Origin: Virgisporangium aurantiacum
GTDB taxonomy: Bacteria > Actinomycetota > Actinomycetes > Mycobacteriales > Micromonosporaceae
Direction of reading: 5' to 3'
DNA: 64,000 nt
NCBI RefSeq assembly: GCF_016863635.1
Contig: NZ_BOPG01000090.1
Coordinates: 1 to 64,000, forward strand
Shown here: one piece after another, positions 1 to 10,456 of the stretch
How the letters are laid out: every line of letters starts with the position of its first letter
How positions within the stretch are numbered: the stretch's first letter is position 1
Translations under genes and position numbers: made by a program
Notes under the pieces: generated by a model
The model's input: only the letters and a program-made list of their open reading frames with translations
What the model was told of the DNA's origin: nothing
Database searches by the model: none

Positions 1-3000
1 GGTCCACACCGGAAGCCGACTCGGCCGCCGACACCACCACCCGGTCCGTCCACAGTGGAGCGTTGTCGGTGACGACCACGTCGACGCCGGCGCGCGACGC
101 CATGTCGCGCAGGCGGCCGTCCGGGAAGTCCGGCTCCAGCGACACGAACGCGCCGCCGGCGCGCAGCACCGCGTGGACGGCGACGAGCAGGTCGATCCCG
201 CGCGGCAGGCTGATGCCCACCGGCGATCCCACGCCGACGCCGGCCTGGACGAGCCGCGCCGCGAGGCCGTCGACGCGCGCGGCGAACGCGGTGCCCGTCA
301 CCTCGACGCCGTTCTCGTCGACGACCACCGACTCCGGCGCGTACCGGATCGGCAGCAGCGGCGGGTACTCCCGTACCGGGCCGCGCGACGCCGCGTCGAC
401 GACCGCATTGTCCTCGGTGGACAGTGGGGCGAGCCGGGACAGCGGCCGGCCGGGGTCGGCCGCGGCCTCCGTCACCAGGCGGGTGAAGTCGTGGCCGAGC
501 CGTTCGACGGTCTCCCGGTCGAACAGGTCGGTGCGGTACTCCAGGGCGCCGGTGAGGTTGCCCGCCCGGCGCCACAGGAACAGCGACACGTCGAACCGCG
601 ACAGCGACGTGCCCATCGGCGCCCAGGTGATGGTGGCGTCGCCGACCTCGCCGGTCTCCCGTTCGGTGTCCTCGAGCGTGAACAGCACCGGCACCAGCGG
701 GGTCCCGCCCAGGTCGCGCTCCGGCTGCAACTCCTCGACGAGCGCCTCGAACGGCACGTCCGCGTTGCCGTAGGCGTCCAGCGTCGTGCGGCGGACCCGG
801 TCGACCAGCTCGACGAACGTCGGGTCGCCGCCGGCGTCCACCCGCAGGACGAGCGTGTTGAGGAAGAAGCCGATCATCGACTCGACCTCGGGCCGGGGCC
901 GGTTCGCCGCCGGGGTGCCGACGACGAGGTCGGTGGCGTCGCTGTGCCGGGCCAGCAGCGCGTAGAACGCCGCGAGCAGCACCATGAACAGCGTCGCGTC
1001 GTGGTCGGCGCCGAGGGTGCGCAGCCGGTCGGCGACGCCGACGGGCAACTCCAGCGGGACGTGGCCGCCCTCGTACGTGCGCCGGGCCGGGGCCGGCCGG
1101 TCGGTGGGCAGCGGCAGCCGCGACGGCGCACCGTCGAGCTGCCGACGCCAATAGGCGAGCTGGGTGGCCCGCAGCCGCGACTCGACCAGCTCCCGCTGCC
1201 ACACCGCGAAGTCGGCGTACTGCACCGGCAGCGGCGGCAGCGGCGAATCCGGAGAACCGTCGCGGAACGCGGCGTACAGCGCGCGCAGTTCGCGCACGAG
1301 GATGCCGGCCGACCAGGCGTCGGTCGCCGCGTGGTGGATGGTGACCAGCAGCTCGTGCAGTTCGGGTGCCAGCCGCACGAACAGCGCCCGGAGCGGCGGC
1401 TCGGCGGCGAGGTCGAAGCCGCGGTCGCCGTGCGCGGCCAGCGCGTCGGCGAGCCGGCCGTCGCGGTCGGGACCGTCCACATCGGACAGCTCCAGCTCGG
1501 CGAACGGCAGGTCGGTGTCGACGACGACCTGCACCACCCGGCCGCCGTCGCGGACGAGGCGGGTGCGCAGCACCTCGTGCCGGTCGACGATCCCGGTGAG
1601 CGCCCGGCGCAGCGCCACGGCGTCGATCGGGCCGGTCAGGCGCAGCCGGAGGTTGGTGTTGTACAGCTGGCCGGCCTGCTCCAGCTGGTCGAGGAACCAC
1701 AGCCGGGTCTGGCCGTAGGAGGCGACAGGCGCCGGGTCGCGCGGCACCGGCGAGATCTGCGGCAGCCGCCGGCTCCCCTTGCGCGCGGTCTCCTCGATCG
1801 CGCGGGCCAGGTCGGCCACGGTGGGCCGCTCGAAGACGGCACGCAGCGCGATCGGGCGGTCGAACGTGGCCCGGAGCCGGCTGACGAGCTGGGTGGCGAG
1901 CAGGGAGTGGCCGCCGAGGGCGAAGAAGCTGTCGGTGCGGCCCACGTTCTCGCGGTCCAGCAGCCGGCCGAACAGCGCGGCCACCGTCTCCTCGGTCGCG
2001 GTCTGCGGGGTGTCAAGGGTTTCCGGCTCCCGCTGGGCGGTGCCGCCGGGCTCGGGCAGGCGCCGGCGGTCGAGCTTGCCGTGCGGGGTGAGCGGCAGCT
2101 CGTCGAGCACCACGAACGTCGTCGGCACCATGAACTCGGGCAGCCGCCCGGCCAGGTGCGCCCGCACGGCCGCCAGGTCCACGGCGGCCCGTCGGTCCGG
2201 CACCACGTACCCGACGAGCTGTTCGCCGCGCACCACCACGGCGCAGTCGTCGACGTGCGGGTGGGTCGCCAGCGCCAGCCGGACCTCGTTCACCTCGATC
2301 CGGTAGCCGCGGACCTTCACCTGGTCGTCGACGCGGCCGAGGAACTCCACCGCGCCGTCGGGCAACCGGCGGACCCGGTCGCCGGTGCGGTACATCCGGT
2401 CGTCGCGACGCCCGGAGAACGGGTCCGGTACGAAGCGTTCGGCGGTGAGGTCGGCCCGGCCGAGGTAGCCCCGGGTCACCTGCGGGCCGCCGACCCACAG
2501 CTCGCCGACGACGCCGTCCGGTACGGGCTGCCGGCGGTCGTCGAGCACGTACGTCACGGCGTGCGCCAGCGGCCAGCCGATCGGCGTGGTCACGGTGGAC
2601 CGCCGCGGCGTCCGGTCACCGGGCAGCGCGAGCACGCCGACGGTGGTCTCGGTGGGCCCGTAGTGGTTGACGACGACCGCCGGGCCGGGAGTGGCGCGGA
2701 GGTCGGCGAACCAGCTCCACCGCGACGACTCGCCGCCGAGCAGCAGCGTGCGCCGGGGCATCAGCTCGGCCGGGTCGCTGACGGCGGCCCGCAGCGCCGC
2801 CAGGTGCGACGGCGTGATCTTCAGGTGGTCGACCGGCGCCTCTCGGACGAGCTGCGCGACGAACCCGGCGTCGGCGGCGAGATCGCGCGGGGCGAGGTGC
2901 AGCGTTCCGCCGGACAGCAGCGCGCCGTAGAACATCGTGACGCAGAAGTCGAACGTGAGCGGCTGCAGCATCGCGTACCCGTCGCCGGGTCGCTGGTCGA

Positions 3001-4891
3001 TCACCGCGGCGAGCCCGTCGAGGTACGCCAGCACGTTGCGGTGCTCGACGGCCACCGCCTTGGGCGTCCCGGTGGAGCCGGACGTGAACAGCGCGTACGC
3101 CAGGGACGACGGCGTCGCACGGCCGGCGGGCGGCGAATCGGGGCCGGGCAACGGCTCGTCGACGGCCACCACGGGCGGCCCGTCGGCCGGCAACCGGCCG
3201 GTGAGCCGCCGGTGCGCGACGACCGCCACCGCGGCGGTGTCGCGGAGGAAGAACGCGAGGCGGTCCGGCGGGTAGTCGGGGTCGAGCGGCAGGTAGCAGC
3301 CGCCGGCCTTGAGGACGCCGAGGGCGGCCACCACGAGGTCGGCGTCGGTGGCGCAGCACAGCGCGACCCGGCTGTCGACCCGCACGCCCAGCTCGACCAG
3401 CCGGTGGGCCAGCCGGTTCGCCCGCGCGTCGAGGTCGGCGTAGGTGAGGTGACGGCCGTCGGCGTCGCGCACCGCGACGGTGTCCGGGTGAGCGGCCACC
3501 ACGGCGTCGAACCGGTCGGTGATCAGCCCGCCCGGCGCCGGCCCGGTCACGACGGACCGGCCCGCGGCGAGCACCCGGTCGCGCTCGTCGTCGTCCATGA
3601 TGGACAGTGCGTCGATCGGCGTGTCCGGCGCGGCGAGACCGCCGGCGAGCAACCGCAGCAGCCGGGCGGCGAACACCTCGGCCGACGCGTGGTCGAACAG
3701 GTCGCTGGAGTACTCGATCCGCCCGATCAGCCGCTCCTCCGCGACCACCGCCAGGTCGAGCAGGATGTCGAACTTCGCCGTGCCGTTCGACAGCGACGGC
3801 TCGGGGATCTCGATCATATTGAATCCGGCCTGGTACAACGGCGACCGGCTGGGGTCGCGGTCGCGCTGGTACAGCTCCACGAGCCGGTCGAACGGCACGT
3901 CGCCGTTGTCGAGCGCGTCGAACACCAGCTGGCGGATGCGGCGGACCAGCTCGCGGAACGTCGGCGTGCCGGACAGGTCCAGCCGGAACACGACGGTGTT
4001 CACCAGCATCCCGATCAGGTTGGTCAGCTCCGGCAGGCCGCGCCGGTCGATCGGGGTGCCGACCAGGATGTCGGACTGGCCCGACAGCCGCGACAGCAGC
4101 GTTCCGTAGGCGGCCAGCGCGACCATGAACGGCGTGGCCCGCTCGCCCCGCGCCAGCCGGTTCAGGGCGTCGACCGTGTCGACCGGGACGTCGAACACCA
4201 GCTCGCCGCCGGCGTAGGTCTTCTTCGCCGGGCGGGCCCGGTCGGCCGGCAGTTCCAGCGGCGCCGGCAGGTCACCGAGCCGCTCGGCCCAGTACGCCAG
4301 TTGGGCGTCGAGGCCGCCGCCGGAGAGCTGGTCGCGTTGCCACGCCGCGAAATCGCCGTACTGGATGGGCAGGTCGGGCAGCCGCGGCTCGCGGTCCTCG
4401 ACGACCGCCCGGCACAGCTCGGTCAGCTCCGTGATGAGCACCGCCACCGACCGGCCGTCGACGATCGCGTGGTGCAGGGTGAACTGCAGCCACCGGCCGT
4501 CGTCGCCGTACTCGATCAGCTGGGCCCGCCACAGCGGCGCCTCGTCGAGGCGGAACGGGATCACGGCGTCGGCGGTGATCAGGGCCCGCGCCCGGGGCCG
4601 CTGCTCCGGCGCCGGCAGGCCCCTCAGGTCGTGGTGCGTCACCGACACCGGCACCTCGTCGCGCACCACCTGCAACAGCGTGCCGTCGCGGGTGTCCAGC
4701 GCGGTGCGCAGCGTCTCGTGCCGCCGCACCAGCCGCCGCACCGCCTCCGCCACCTGCGCCGGCGTGATCGGGAACGGCAGCGGAACGGGCGCGAGGACCT
4801 GGTACAGCGGCAGGTCCGGGTCGAGCTGGTGGAAGAACCACAGCCGCTCCTGGCCGAACGAGGCCGGGAAGACGTCGGCGTCGACGATCAT
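1..4891 (-). CDS. Non-ribosomal peptide synthetase C-A-PCP-C-A (3' end beyond the window)
   Basis: Elongating NRPS that condenses the PKS-derived acyl chain with amino acids in the cytoplasm. Visible domains: C1 (residues about 5-430, active site HHAIVDG near 140), A1 (about 440-945, with TSGSTGTPK near 600 and HYGPTETT near 745), PCP (about 965-1040, GGHSL), C2 (about 1050-1480), and the start of A2 before the window edge. A hand alignment to GrsA gives an A1 code of about D-F-T-K-L-G-H-V-G-K, which resembles aspartate codes because of the Lys at position 278 and His at 322. C2 has HHAATDA, so the usual final Gly of HHxxxDG is Ala. The ATG overlaps the PKS stop codon (ATGA), so translation is coupled. 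No thioesterase is visible; it may lie off the window. The NRPS identity is certain, the substrate only suggestive. Confidence 0.96.
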   Translation of the reverse strand, partial: MIVDADVFPASFGQERLWFFHQLDPDLPLYQVLAPVPLPFPITPAQVAEAVRRLVRRHETLRTALDTRDGTLLQVVRDEVPVSVTHHDLRGLPAPEQRPRARALITADAVIPFRLDEAPLWRAQLIEYGDDGRWLQFTLHHAIVDGRSVAVLITELTELCRAVVEDREPRLPDLPIQYGDFAAWQRDQLSGGGLDAQLAYWAERLGDLPAPLELPADRARPAKKTYAGGELVFDVPVDTVDALNRLARGERATPFMVALAAYGTLLSRLSGQSDILVGTPIDRRGLPELTNLIGMLVNTVVFRLDLSGTPTFRELVRRIRQLVFDALDNGDVPFDRLVELYQRDRDPSRSPLYQAGFNMIEIPEPSLSNGTAKFDILLDLAVVAEERLIGRIEYSSDLFDHASAEVFAARLLRLLAGGLAAPDTPIDALSIMDDDERDRVLAAGRSVVTGPAPGGLITDRFDAVVAAHPDTVAVRDADGRHLTYADLDARANRLAHRLVELGVRVDSRVALCCATDADLVVAALGVLKAGGCYLPLDPDYPPDRLAFFLRDTAAVAVVAHRRLTGRLPADGPPVVAVDEPLPGPDSPPAGRATPSSLAYALFTSGSTGTPKAVAVEHRNVLAYLDGLAAVIDQRPGDGYAMLQPLTFDFCVTMFYGALLSGGTLHLAPRDLAADAGFVAQLVREAPVDHLKITPSHLAALRAAVSDPAELMPRRTLLLGGESSRWSWFADLRATPGPAVVVNHYGPTETTVGVLALPGDRTPRRSTVTTPIGWPLAHAVTYVLDDRRQPVPDGVVGELWVGGPQVTRGYLGRADLTAERFVPDPFSGRRDDRMYRTGDRVRRLPDGAVEFLGRVDDQVKVRGYRIEVNEVRLALATHPHVDDCAVVVRGEQLVGYVVPDRRAAVDLAAVRAHLAGRLPEFMVPTTFVVLDELPLTPHGKLDRRRLPEPGGTAQREPETLDTPQTATEETVAALFGRLLDRENVGRTDSFFALGGHSLLATQLVSRLRATFDRPIALRAVFERPTVADLARAIEETARKGSRRLPQISPVPRDPAPVASYGQTRLWFLDQLEQAGQLYNTNLRLRLTGPIDAVALRRALTGIVDRHEVLRTRLVRDGGRVVQVVVDTDLPFAELELSDVDGPDRDGRLADALAAHGDRGFDLAAEPPLRALFVRLAPELHELLVTIHHAATDAWSAGILVRELRALYAAFRDGSPDSPLPPLPVQYADFAVWQRELVESRLRATQLAYWRRQLDGAPSRLPLPTDRPAPARRTYEGGHVPLELPVGVADRLRTLGADHDATLFMVLLAAFYALLARHSDATDLVVGTPAANRPRPEVESMIGFFLNTLVLRVDAGGDPTFVELVDRVRRTTLDAYGNADVPFEALVEELQPERDLGGTPLVPVLFTLEDTERETGEVGDATITWAPMGTSLSRFDVSLFLWRRAGNLTGALEYRTDLFDRETVERLGHDFTRLVTEAAADPGRPLSRLAPLSTEDNAVVDAASRGPVREYPPLLPIRYAPESVVVDENGVEVTGTAFAARVDGLAARLVQAGVGVGSPVGISLPRGIDLLVAVHAVLRAGGAFVSLEPDFPDGRLRDMASRAGVDVVVTDNAPLWTDRVVVSAAESASGVD

Positions 4892-7800
4892 GCCTGTCCC
4901 TTCGATCGCGCCAGCCGCGGAATCGTGGTGGCTGCGGGCGCTGTCGCCGGTTGCGGCTCGGGCGCGGCTTCCGGTGCGGGCGCCGGATCCGGGACCGCGT
5001 TGGCCGCGCGCAGATCGGCGACGCGGGCCGCCACGCCGGCAACGGTCGGCGCGTCGAACAGCGCCCGCATCGGCAGCCGCACGCCGGTCGCCTTGCGGAT
5101 CTGGGCGAGCACCTGGATGGCGACGAGCGAGTTGCCGCCGACGGCGAAGAAGTCGTCGTCGACGTCGACGTCGTCGAGGTCGAGCACGTCCGCCCAGACC
5201 CGGCCGACCACCGCGACGAGGTCGTCGGGATCCACGACAGCGGGCGGGTCGCTGCCGGCGTCGGTGTCTTCGCCGGCCGCGGTCTCCTCGCCGCGCAGCC
5301 GCGCGAGCAGCCGGCGGGCGTTGTCGGTGCTGCGGCGCAGCCGGCCGCGGAACGGGATCGGGTCGATGAGCACGTGCGGGGTGAGGTCGGCGGACATGGC
5401 CCGGTGGAACACCTCCACGGCGTCGACCGGCGAGATCATCACGGAGTCGAGGTCGTCGCCGGCCGCGATCTGTGCCGCCGCCCGCGCCGAGGGCGCGGGG
5501 GCGGCGGGTGTGGTCACGGTTGTCGTGACGGCCGCGAGGTCGACCGGACGCAACATGAAATCGGTGACGGAGACCAGCACCCGCCCGTCGTCGGCGACCA
5601 CGGTCAGGTCGAACGACCGGACGCCCGGTGCGGTCGAGGCGCTCGTCGCACGCAGGTGGGCCCACGACCGGGCCGGGATGCGGTCGTGCACCACCAGCCG
5701 GCCGTAGCCGATCGGCAACGCCGCCGGACCCGCCTCCGGCCCATTGGCAGGCCCACTGACCGGCATCGTCGCCACGTCGAGCAGTGCCGGGTGCAGCGGC
5801 CAGCGGTCGAGGTCGGCGAGGGCGGCGTCGGGCGCGGTCAGGCCGACGAGCTGCTCGCCGGATCCCGCCCACGCCTCCCGGACGCTGTGCCAGCGCGGGC
5901 CGAACGCGAGCATCCGCCCGCCCTCGACCTCCACCACGGCCGGATCCGGGCACCGCCGGCGGATCGCGTCGAGGTCGACCGGGTCGGCGTCCACCGGAAC
6001 CCACGCGGCCGTGCCGGACGTGTGCACCCGCCGCTCACCGTCCACAATGGACACCACCGTGACGTCGGCGCCGTCGACCTCGACCCGGACCTCGGCGGTG
6101 GACCCCGCGGGCACCGCGAACGGCTGGACGAAGGCGACGTCGCGCAGCTCCACCACGTGCCGCCCGTCCGGCGCCGGAACGACGGCCGCCACCGCCGCCC
6201 GGACCAGCTCCAGCTGCCCGGTGCCGGGCAGGACGGGCGTGCCGGTGAGGCGGTGCTCGTCGAGCACCCAGTGGGTGCCGGCCGACACGGTGCCGGCGCA
6301 GTACGCGGGCCGGCCCGGCCGGGCCGGGTGCAGCACGGTCAGCACCGGATGGTCGATCGGCGTCCCACCGGTCGCCGCGTCCCCGTCCGGGTCCGCACGA
6401 AGGCCGGCGGCTTCGGCCGCCATGCCGATGTCGCGCCAGCCGCACCAACCCAGCGACCGCACCGGCGCCGCCCACCCGCCGGCGGGACCCGCGCTGACGG
6501 CCGCCTCGGCGTCGAGGAACGCGTTCGCGCCGATGTAGTCGACGTCGCCGATGCTCGGCAGCACGGCGGCCAGCGACGAGAACAGCGCCACGAAGTCCAT
6601 CGGCAGGTCGCCGAACACCGCGCGCAGGGCGAGCGTGCCGGCGACCTTCGGGGCGAGCACGGCCAGCGCGTCATCCCGGCTGCGGGCCTCGATCATGCCG
6701 CTGCCGGGGACGCCGGCCGCGTGCACGATGCCGTCGAGCCGGCCGAACCTGGCCAGCGTCTCCTCGCGCACCCGCCGTAGGTCGCCGGCGTCGGACACGT
6801 CGGCGGCGACGGCGAGCACCTGCGCGCCGGCCGCCTCCATCCGGCGCACCGCCTCGACGGCGCGGGCGGCGCGCCGGCCGAGCGGGCCGTCCCACTCCGC
6901 GCGCGGCGGCAGGCCGGCCCGCCCGACGAGCACCAGCCGGGCCGAGACCCGGACGGCCAGATCGTCGGCGATCGCCAGGCCCAGCGCGCCGAGCCCGCCG
7001 GTGATCAGGTAGACGCCGTTGTCGCGCAGGTGCCCGGCGTGCCCGGGGTCCGGCACGGTGACCGGTTCGAAGTCGCGGACCCAGGCCCGGCCGCGGCGCA
7101 GCGCCAGTGGACGGTCCGGTTCGTCGGCCGGGTCGCGCCACAGCGCGTCGCACAGCCGGCGGGCGGCGGGCGCGGTCAGGTCGGCGCCGATGTCGGCATC
7201 GGCGTCGATGTCGACGTGGCGGACGGTCACCGAACCCGACTCGTGCCCCGCCGTGAGCGCGATCCCGGCCACGGTGGCGCCCGCCGGGTCGACGGCATCC
7301 CCGCCGACGACCTCGTACGCGCCCGCGGTGACCGCGTCGACGTGCACCCGCGCGTCACCCGTCGCGCCGGCCGCGATCGCCGCCTGCACCAGGTGCAGCA
7401 GGCTGAAGAAGACGGTGTCCTGGCTGTCGCGGGCGTCGAGGGCCCAGGCGTGCACGACCCGCTCCGGGACGCCGGCCCCGGCGAGCCGCACGTAGTCCTC
7501 GGGCGCGGCCGGCCGCAGCCGGTACCCGTCGGCGTCCGCCGCGAACGCGTCACCGGGGCGCACCTCGACCACCTCCGTGCCGGCCGCCCGCAGGGCGTCG
7601 ACCAGGCGGTCGCCGCGGGGGCCGGCGGTGAACGCCAGGCAGCGCGGTGCCGGGTCCGCCACGGCCCGGGGCGCGAGCTGACGCCAGACCGGCGCCTGGA
7701 TCCACTCGTCGATCTCCCGCCGGGTCGCGTCGGCCGGGGCCGGCCGGACCACCGGGGCGGCCTGACCGGCCGGCACCAGCTCCATGTCGGGCTCGACCCA

Positions 7801-10437
7801 GCAGCGCACCCGCTGGTACGGGTAACCGGGCAGCGGGACGCGCTGGGCCCGCTCGCCGAGCGCCCGCGGGTCGAGGTCCACGCCGTGGGCCCACAGGTGC
7901 GCCGCGGCGGTGTAGCAGGTGGCGAGCGGGTCGCCCTTCTCGCCGCGGCCCGGGATCGTCGGGAGGACCGGGGTCGTCTTCGCGGTCTGCATCCGGGTGA
8001 GCCCGGCCAGTTGGCGGCCCGGCCCGAGTTCCACGAACGCCCACTCGTCGCCGGTCCCGACCAGCCGCGCCACGCTGTCACCGAACCGGACCGTCCCGCG
8101 CAACTGCCCGGCCCAGTAGGACGGGTCGGTCGCAGCCTCGGTGGTGATCCAGTCACCGGTGACGTTGGACAGGAACGGAAGCACCGGCGCCGACCGGGGC
8201 GTGTCGGCCACGGCGGCCGTGAACGCCGCCAGGATCGGCTCCATCATCGGCGAGTGGAACGCGTGCGACGTGCGCAGCGCCCGGCTGCTGACGCGGGCGG
8301 CGGTCAGCTCGGCGGCGAACGCGTCGAGCTCGTCCGTCGGCCCGGACACCACGCAGGCACCGGGACCGTTGACCACGGCGATCGCCAGACCCGCCGGCAG
8401 CCGCCCGGCGAGCTCGTCCTCGGCCAGCTGGACGGCGAGCATCGAGCCGGCCGGCAGCGCCTGCATCAGCCGCCCCCGGGTGGCGACCAGCCGCAGCGCA
8501 TCCGGCGCGGCGAACACGCCGGCGACGGTCGCGGCGACGTACTCGCCGATCGAGTGGCCGACCATCGCGTTCGGCACGACGCCCCAGGACCACCACAGCC
8601 GGGCGAGGGCGTACTCCACCGTGAACAGGGCCGGCTGGGTGAGGCCGGTGTGCCGCAGCCGCTCGTCGGCCGCCGGCCCGGTGGCGAAGATCAGCTCGCG
8701 CAGGTCGGTGCCGAGCCCGTCGCCCAGCACGTCGGCGCATTCGTCCACTGTGGACCGGAACACCGGCTCGGCGCGGTACAGCTCGGCACCCATGCCGGCG
8801 TACTGGCTCCCCTGGCCGGAGAACAGCCACACCACGTTCGGCGGCAGATGGTTGCCGGCGCCGGTGAGGCTGCGCCGGGGCGCGGCGAGCGCCCCCGCGG
8901 CGTCCACGGTGTCGCGCGCCACCACGGCGGTCCGGTGGACGTACGCCCGGCGCCCGGCGCGCAGGGTGTGCGCGACGTCGGCCAGGTCGAGGTCCGGGTG
9001 CTCGGCGAGGTGACCGGCGAGCCGGTCCACCGCGGCGGCTAGCGCCTCCGGCGTGCGGGCCGACACCTGCACCACGTGCGCCGACCGGGTCGACGGCGTC
9101 CGCACCCGCGCCGGCGGCTCCTCCAGCACGACGTGCGCGTTGGTGCCACCGATGCCGAACGAGCTGACCGCGGCGCGACGCGGCGTCGGCCCGGTGTCCC
9201 ACTTGGACAGTGTGGTGTTGACGTAGAACGGGCTCGACGCGAAGTCGATGGCCGGGTTCGGCGACTCGAAGCCGACGCTGGGCGGGATCAGCCCCCGGCC
9301 GAGCGCCAGGGCGGTCTTGATGACGCCGGCCACGCCCGCCGCCTGGCTCAGGTGCCCCATGTTCGACTTCAGCGAGCCGAGGCCGCACCAGCCGGTCTCG
9401 TCGGTGTTCCGGCCGTAGACCGCGCTGAGCGCCGCCACCTCGATCGGGTCGCCGAGCGCCGTGCCGGTGCCGTGCGCCTCGATGTAGCTGACGGTGCGCG
9501 GGTCGACCCCGGCGGCGCCGAGCGCGGCGGCGATCGCCGCCGACTGCCCGTCGACGCTGGGCGCGCTGAATCCGATCTTCGCCGCGCCGTCGTTGTTGAT
9601 CGCGTTGCCGAGCACCACCGCGTGCACGGGGTCGCCGTCGGCCACCGCGTCGGACAACCGCTTGAGCAGCACCATCGCCCCGCCGGACGCCCACACCGTG
9701 CCGGTGGCGCCGGCGTCGAAGGGGCGGCAGCGGCCGTCGGCGGACTCCACGCTGCCCTCGGAGTGGGTGTAGCCCACGTTGTGCGGCAGCTCCACCGACG
9801 TCCCGCCGGCCAGCGCCAGCTCGCACTCGCCGGCGCGCAGCGCCTCACAGGCCAGGTGCAGCGCGACCAGCGACGTCGAGCACGCCGTGTAGACGTTGAC
9901 GCTCGGCCCGCGCAGGCCCAACCGGTACGAGGTCGTGGTGGTCACGAAGTCGGGCAGGTTCGCCGTCGACATGCCCAGCGTGTCGACGGCCAGCTCCATC
10001 AACCGGCGGTTGCGGTACAGGTGACCCCACAGGTACTTGCCCGTTCCCGCGCCGCCGTAGACGCCGATGTCGCCGGCGTAGCTGCGCGGGTCGTAGCCGG
10101 CGTGCTCCAGCGCGCTGTGGGCCAGCTCGATGAACAGGCGGATCTGCGGATCGGCGAACGTCGCCTCCCGCCGCGACATCCCGAAGAGGTCGTGGTCGAA
10201 CGACTCCATCTCGTCGAGCGGGTAGGTCACCGGCACGTAGGCGGGATCGTCGGCGACGTCGGCGGCCACGCCGGCCGCGAGTAGCTCGTCCCGGCTCAGC
10301 GTCCGCATCGGGACCACGCCGTCGACGAGGTTCCGCCACAGCTCCTCCACGTCGGCCGCGCCGGGCAGCCGGCACGCCATCCCGACGATGGCGACGGGCT
10401 CCACGCCCTCCGGTTCCGCCTCCGCGTAGTTGGTCAT
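4888..10437 (-). CDS. Type I polyketide synthase, KS-AT-KR-DH-ACP
   Basis: A single PKS module of about 1,849 residues. KS (about 16-440) has TACSTSL with the active Cys near 184, EAHGTGT and NMGHL. AT (about 540-850) has GHSIGEY and HAFHS, the latter typical of malonyl-CoA. A structural half and KR follow (about 920-1330), with GGLGALG near 1145 and the Ser/Tyr/Asn catalytic set in FSSLAAV and DYIGAN. DH (about 1370-1660) has HRLTGTPVLP, the HxxxGxxxxP motif, plus HPALLD. The ACP (about 1720-1800) has GGNSL. Finding KR before DH is unusual for a cis-AT module, which normally runs AT-DH-KR. The ATG start is set by a strong GAGGAGGT site 7 bases upstream; 19 bases separate it from the preceding NRPS. 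It probably adds one malonate unit and reduces and dehydrates it. Confidence 0.96.
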   Translation of the reverse strand: MTNYAEAEPEGVEPVAIVGMACRLPGAADVEELWRNLVDGVVPMRTLSRDELLAAGVAADVADDPAYVPVTYPLDEMESFDHDLFGMSRREATFADPQIRLFIELAHSALEHAGYDPRSYAGDIGVYGGAGTGKYLWGHLYRNRRLMELAVDTLGMSTANLPDFVTTTTSYRLGLRGPSVNVYTACSTSLVALHLACEALRAGECELALAGGTSVELPHNVGYTHSEGSVESADGRCRPFDAGATGTVWASGGAMVLLKRLSDAVADGDPVHAVVLGNAINNDGAAKIGFSAPSVDGQSAAIAAALGAAGVDPRTVSYIEAHGTGTALGDPIEVAALSAVYGRNTDETGWCGLGSLKSNMGHLSQAAGVAGVIKTALALGRGLIPPSVGFESPNPAIDFASSPFYVNTTLSKWDTGPTPRRAAVSSFGIGGTNAHVVLEEPPARVRTPSTRSAHVVQVSARTPEALAAAVDRLAGHLAEHPDLDLADVAHTLRAGRRAYVHRTAVVARDTVDAAGALAAPRRSLTGAGNHLPPNVVWLFSGQGSQYAGMGAELYRAEPVFRSTVDECADVLGDGLGTDLRELIFATGPAADERLRHTGLTQPALFTVEYALARLWWSWGVVPNAMVGHSIGEYVAATVAGVFAAPDALRLVATRGRLMQALPAGSMLAVQLAEDELAGRLPAGLAIAVVNGPGACVVSGPTDELDAFAAELTAARVSSRALRTSHAFHSPMMEPILAAFTAAVADTPRSAPVLPFLSNVTGDWITTEAATDPSYWAGQLRGTVRFGDSVARLVGTGDEWAFVELGPGRQLAGLTRMQTAKTTPVLPTIPGRGEKGDPLATCYTAAAHLWAHGVDLDPRALGERAQRVPLPGYPYQRVRCWVEPDMELVPAGQAAPVVRPAPADATRREIDEWIQAPVWRQLAPRAVADPAPRCLAFTAGPRGDRLVDALRAAGTEVVEVRPGDAFAADADGYRLRPAAPEDYVRLAGAGVPERVVHAWALDARDSQDTVFFSLLHLVQAAIAAGATGDARVHVDAVTAGAYEVVGGDAVDPAGATVAGIALTAGHESGSVTVRHVDIDADADIGADLTAPAARRLCDALWRDPADEPDRPLALRRGRAWVRDFEPVTVPDPGHAGHLRDNGVYLITGGLGALGLAIADDLAVRVSARLVLVGRAGLPPRAEWDGPLGRRAARAVEAVRRMEAAGAQVLAVAADVSDAGDLRRVREETLARFGRLDGIVHAAGVPGSGMIEARSRDDALAVLAPKVAGTLALRAVFGDLPMDFVALFSSLAAVLPSIGDVDYIGANAFLDAEAAVSAGPAGGWAAPVRSLGWCGWRDIGMAAEAAGLRADPDGDAATGGTPIDHPVLTVLHPARPGRPAYCAGTVSAGTHWVLDEHRLTGTPVLPGTGQLELVRAAVAAVVPAPDGRHVVELRDVAFVQPFAVPAGSTAEVRVEVDGADVTVVSIVDGERRVHTSGTAAWVPVDADPVDLDAIRRRCPDPAVVEVEGGRMLAFGPRWHSVREAWAGSGEQLVGLTAPDAALADLDRWPLHPALLDVATMPVSGPANGPEAGPAALPIGYGRLVVHDRIPARSWAHLRATSASTAPGVRSFDLTVVADDGRVLVSVTDFMLRPVDLAAVTTTVTTPAAPAPSARAAAQIAAGDDLDSVMISPVDAVEVFHRAMSADLTPHVLIDPIPFRGRLRRSTDNARRLLARLRGEETAAGEDTDAGSDPPAVVDPDDLVAVVGRVWADVLDLDDVDVDDDFFAVGGNSLVAIQVLAQIRKATGVRLPMRALFDAPTVAGVAARVADLRAANAVPDPAPAPEAAPEPQPATAPAATTIPRLARSKGQA

Positions 10438-10456
10438 CGGTGACCTCCTCGGTTCC

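Noticed and set aside
173..5707. 1,844-codon open frame on the plus strand
   Set aside because: It is antisense to the NRPS and PKS; its translation is a Arg/Gly/Val/Gln-rich shadow without domains. In such GC-rich DNA long shadow frames are expected.
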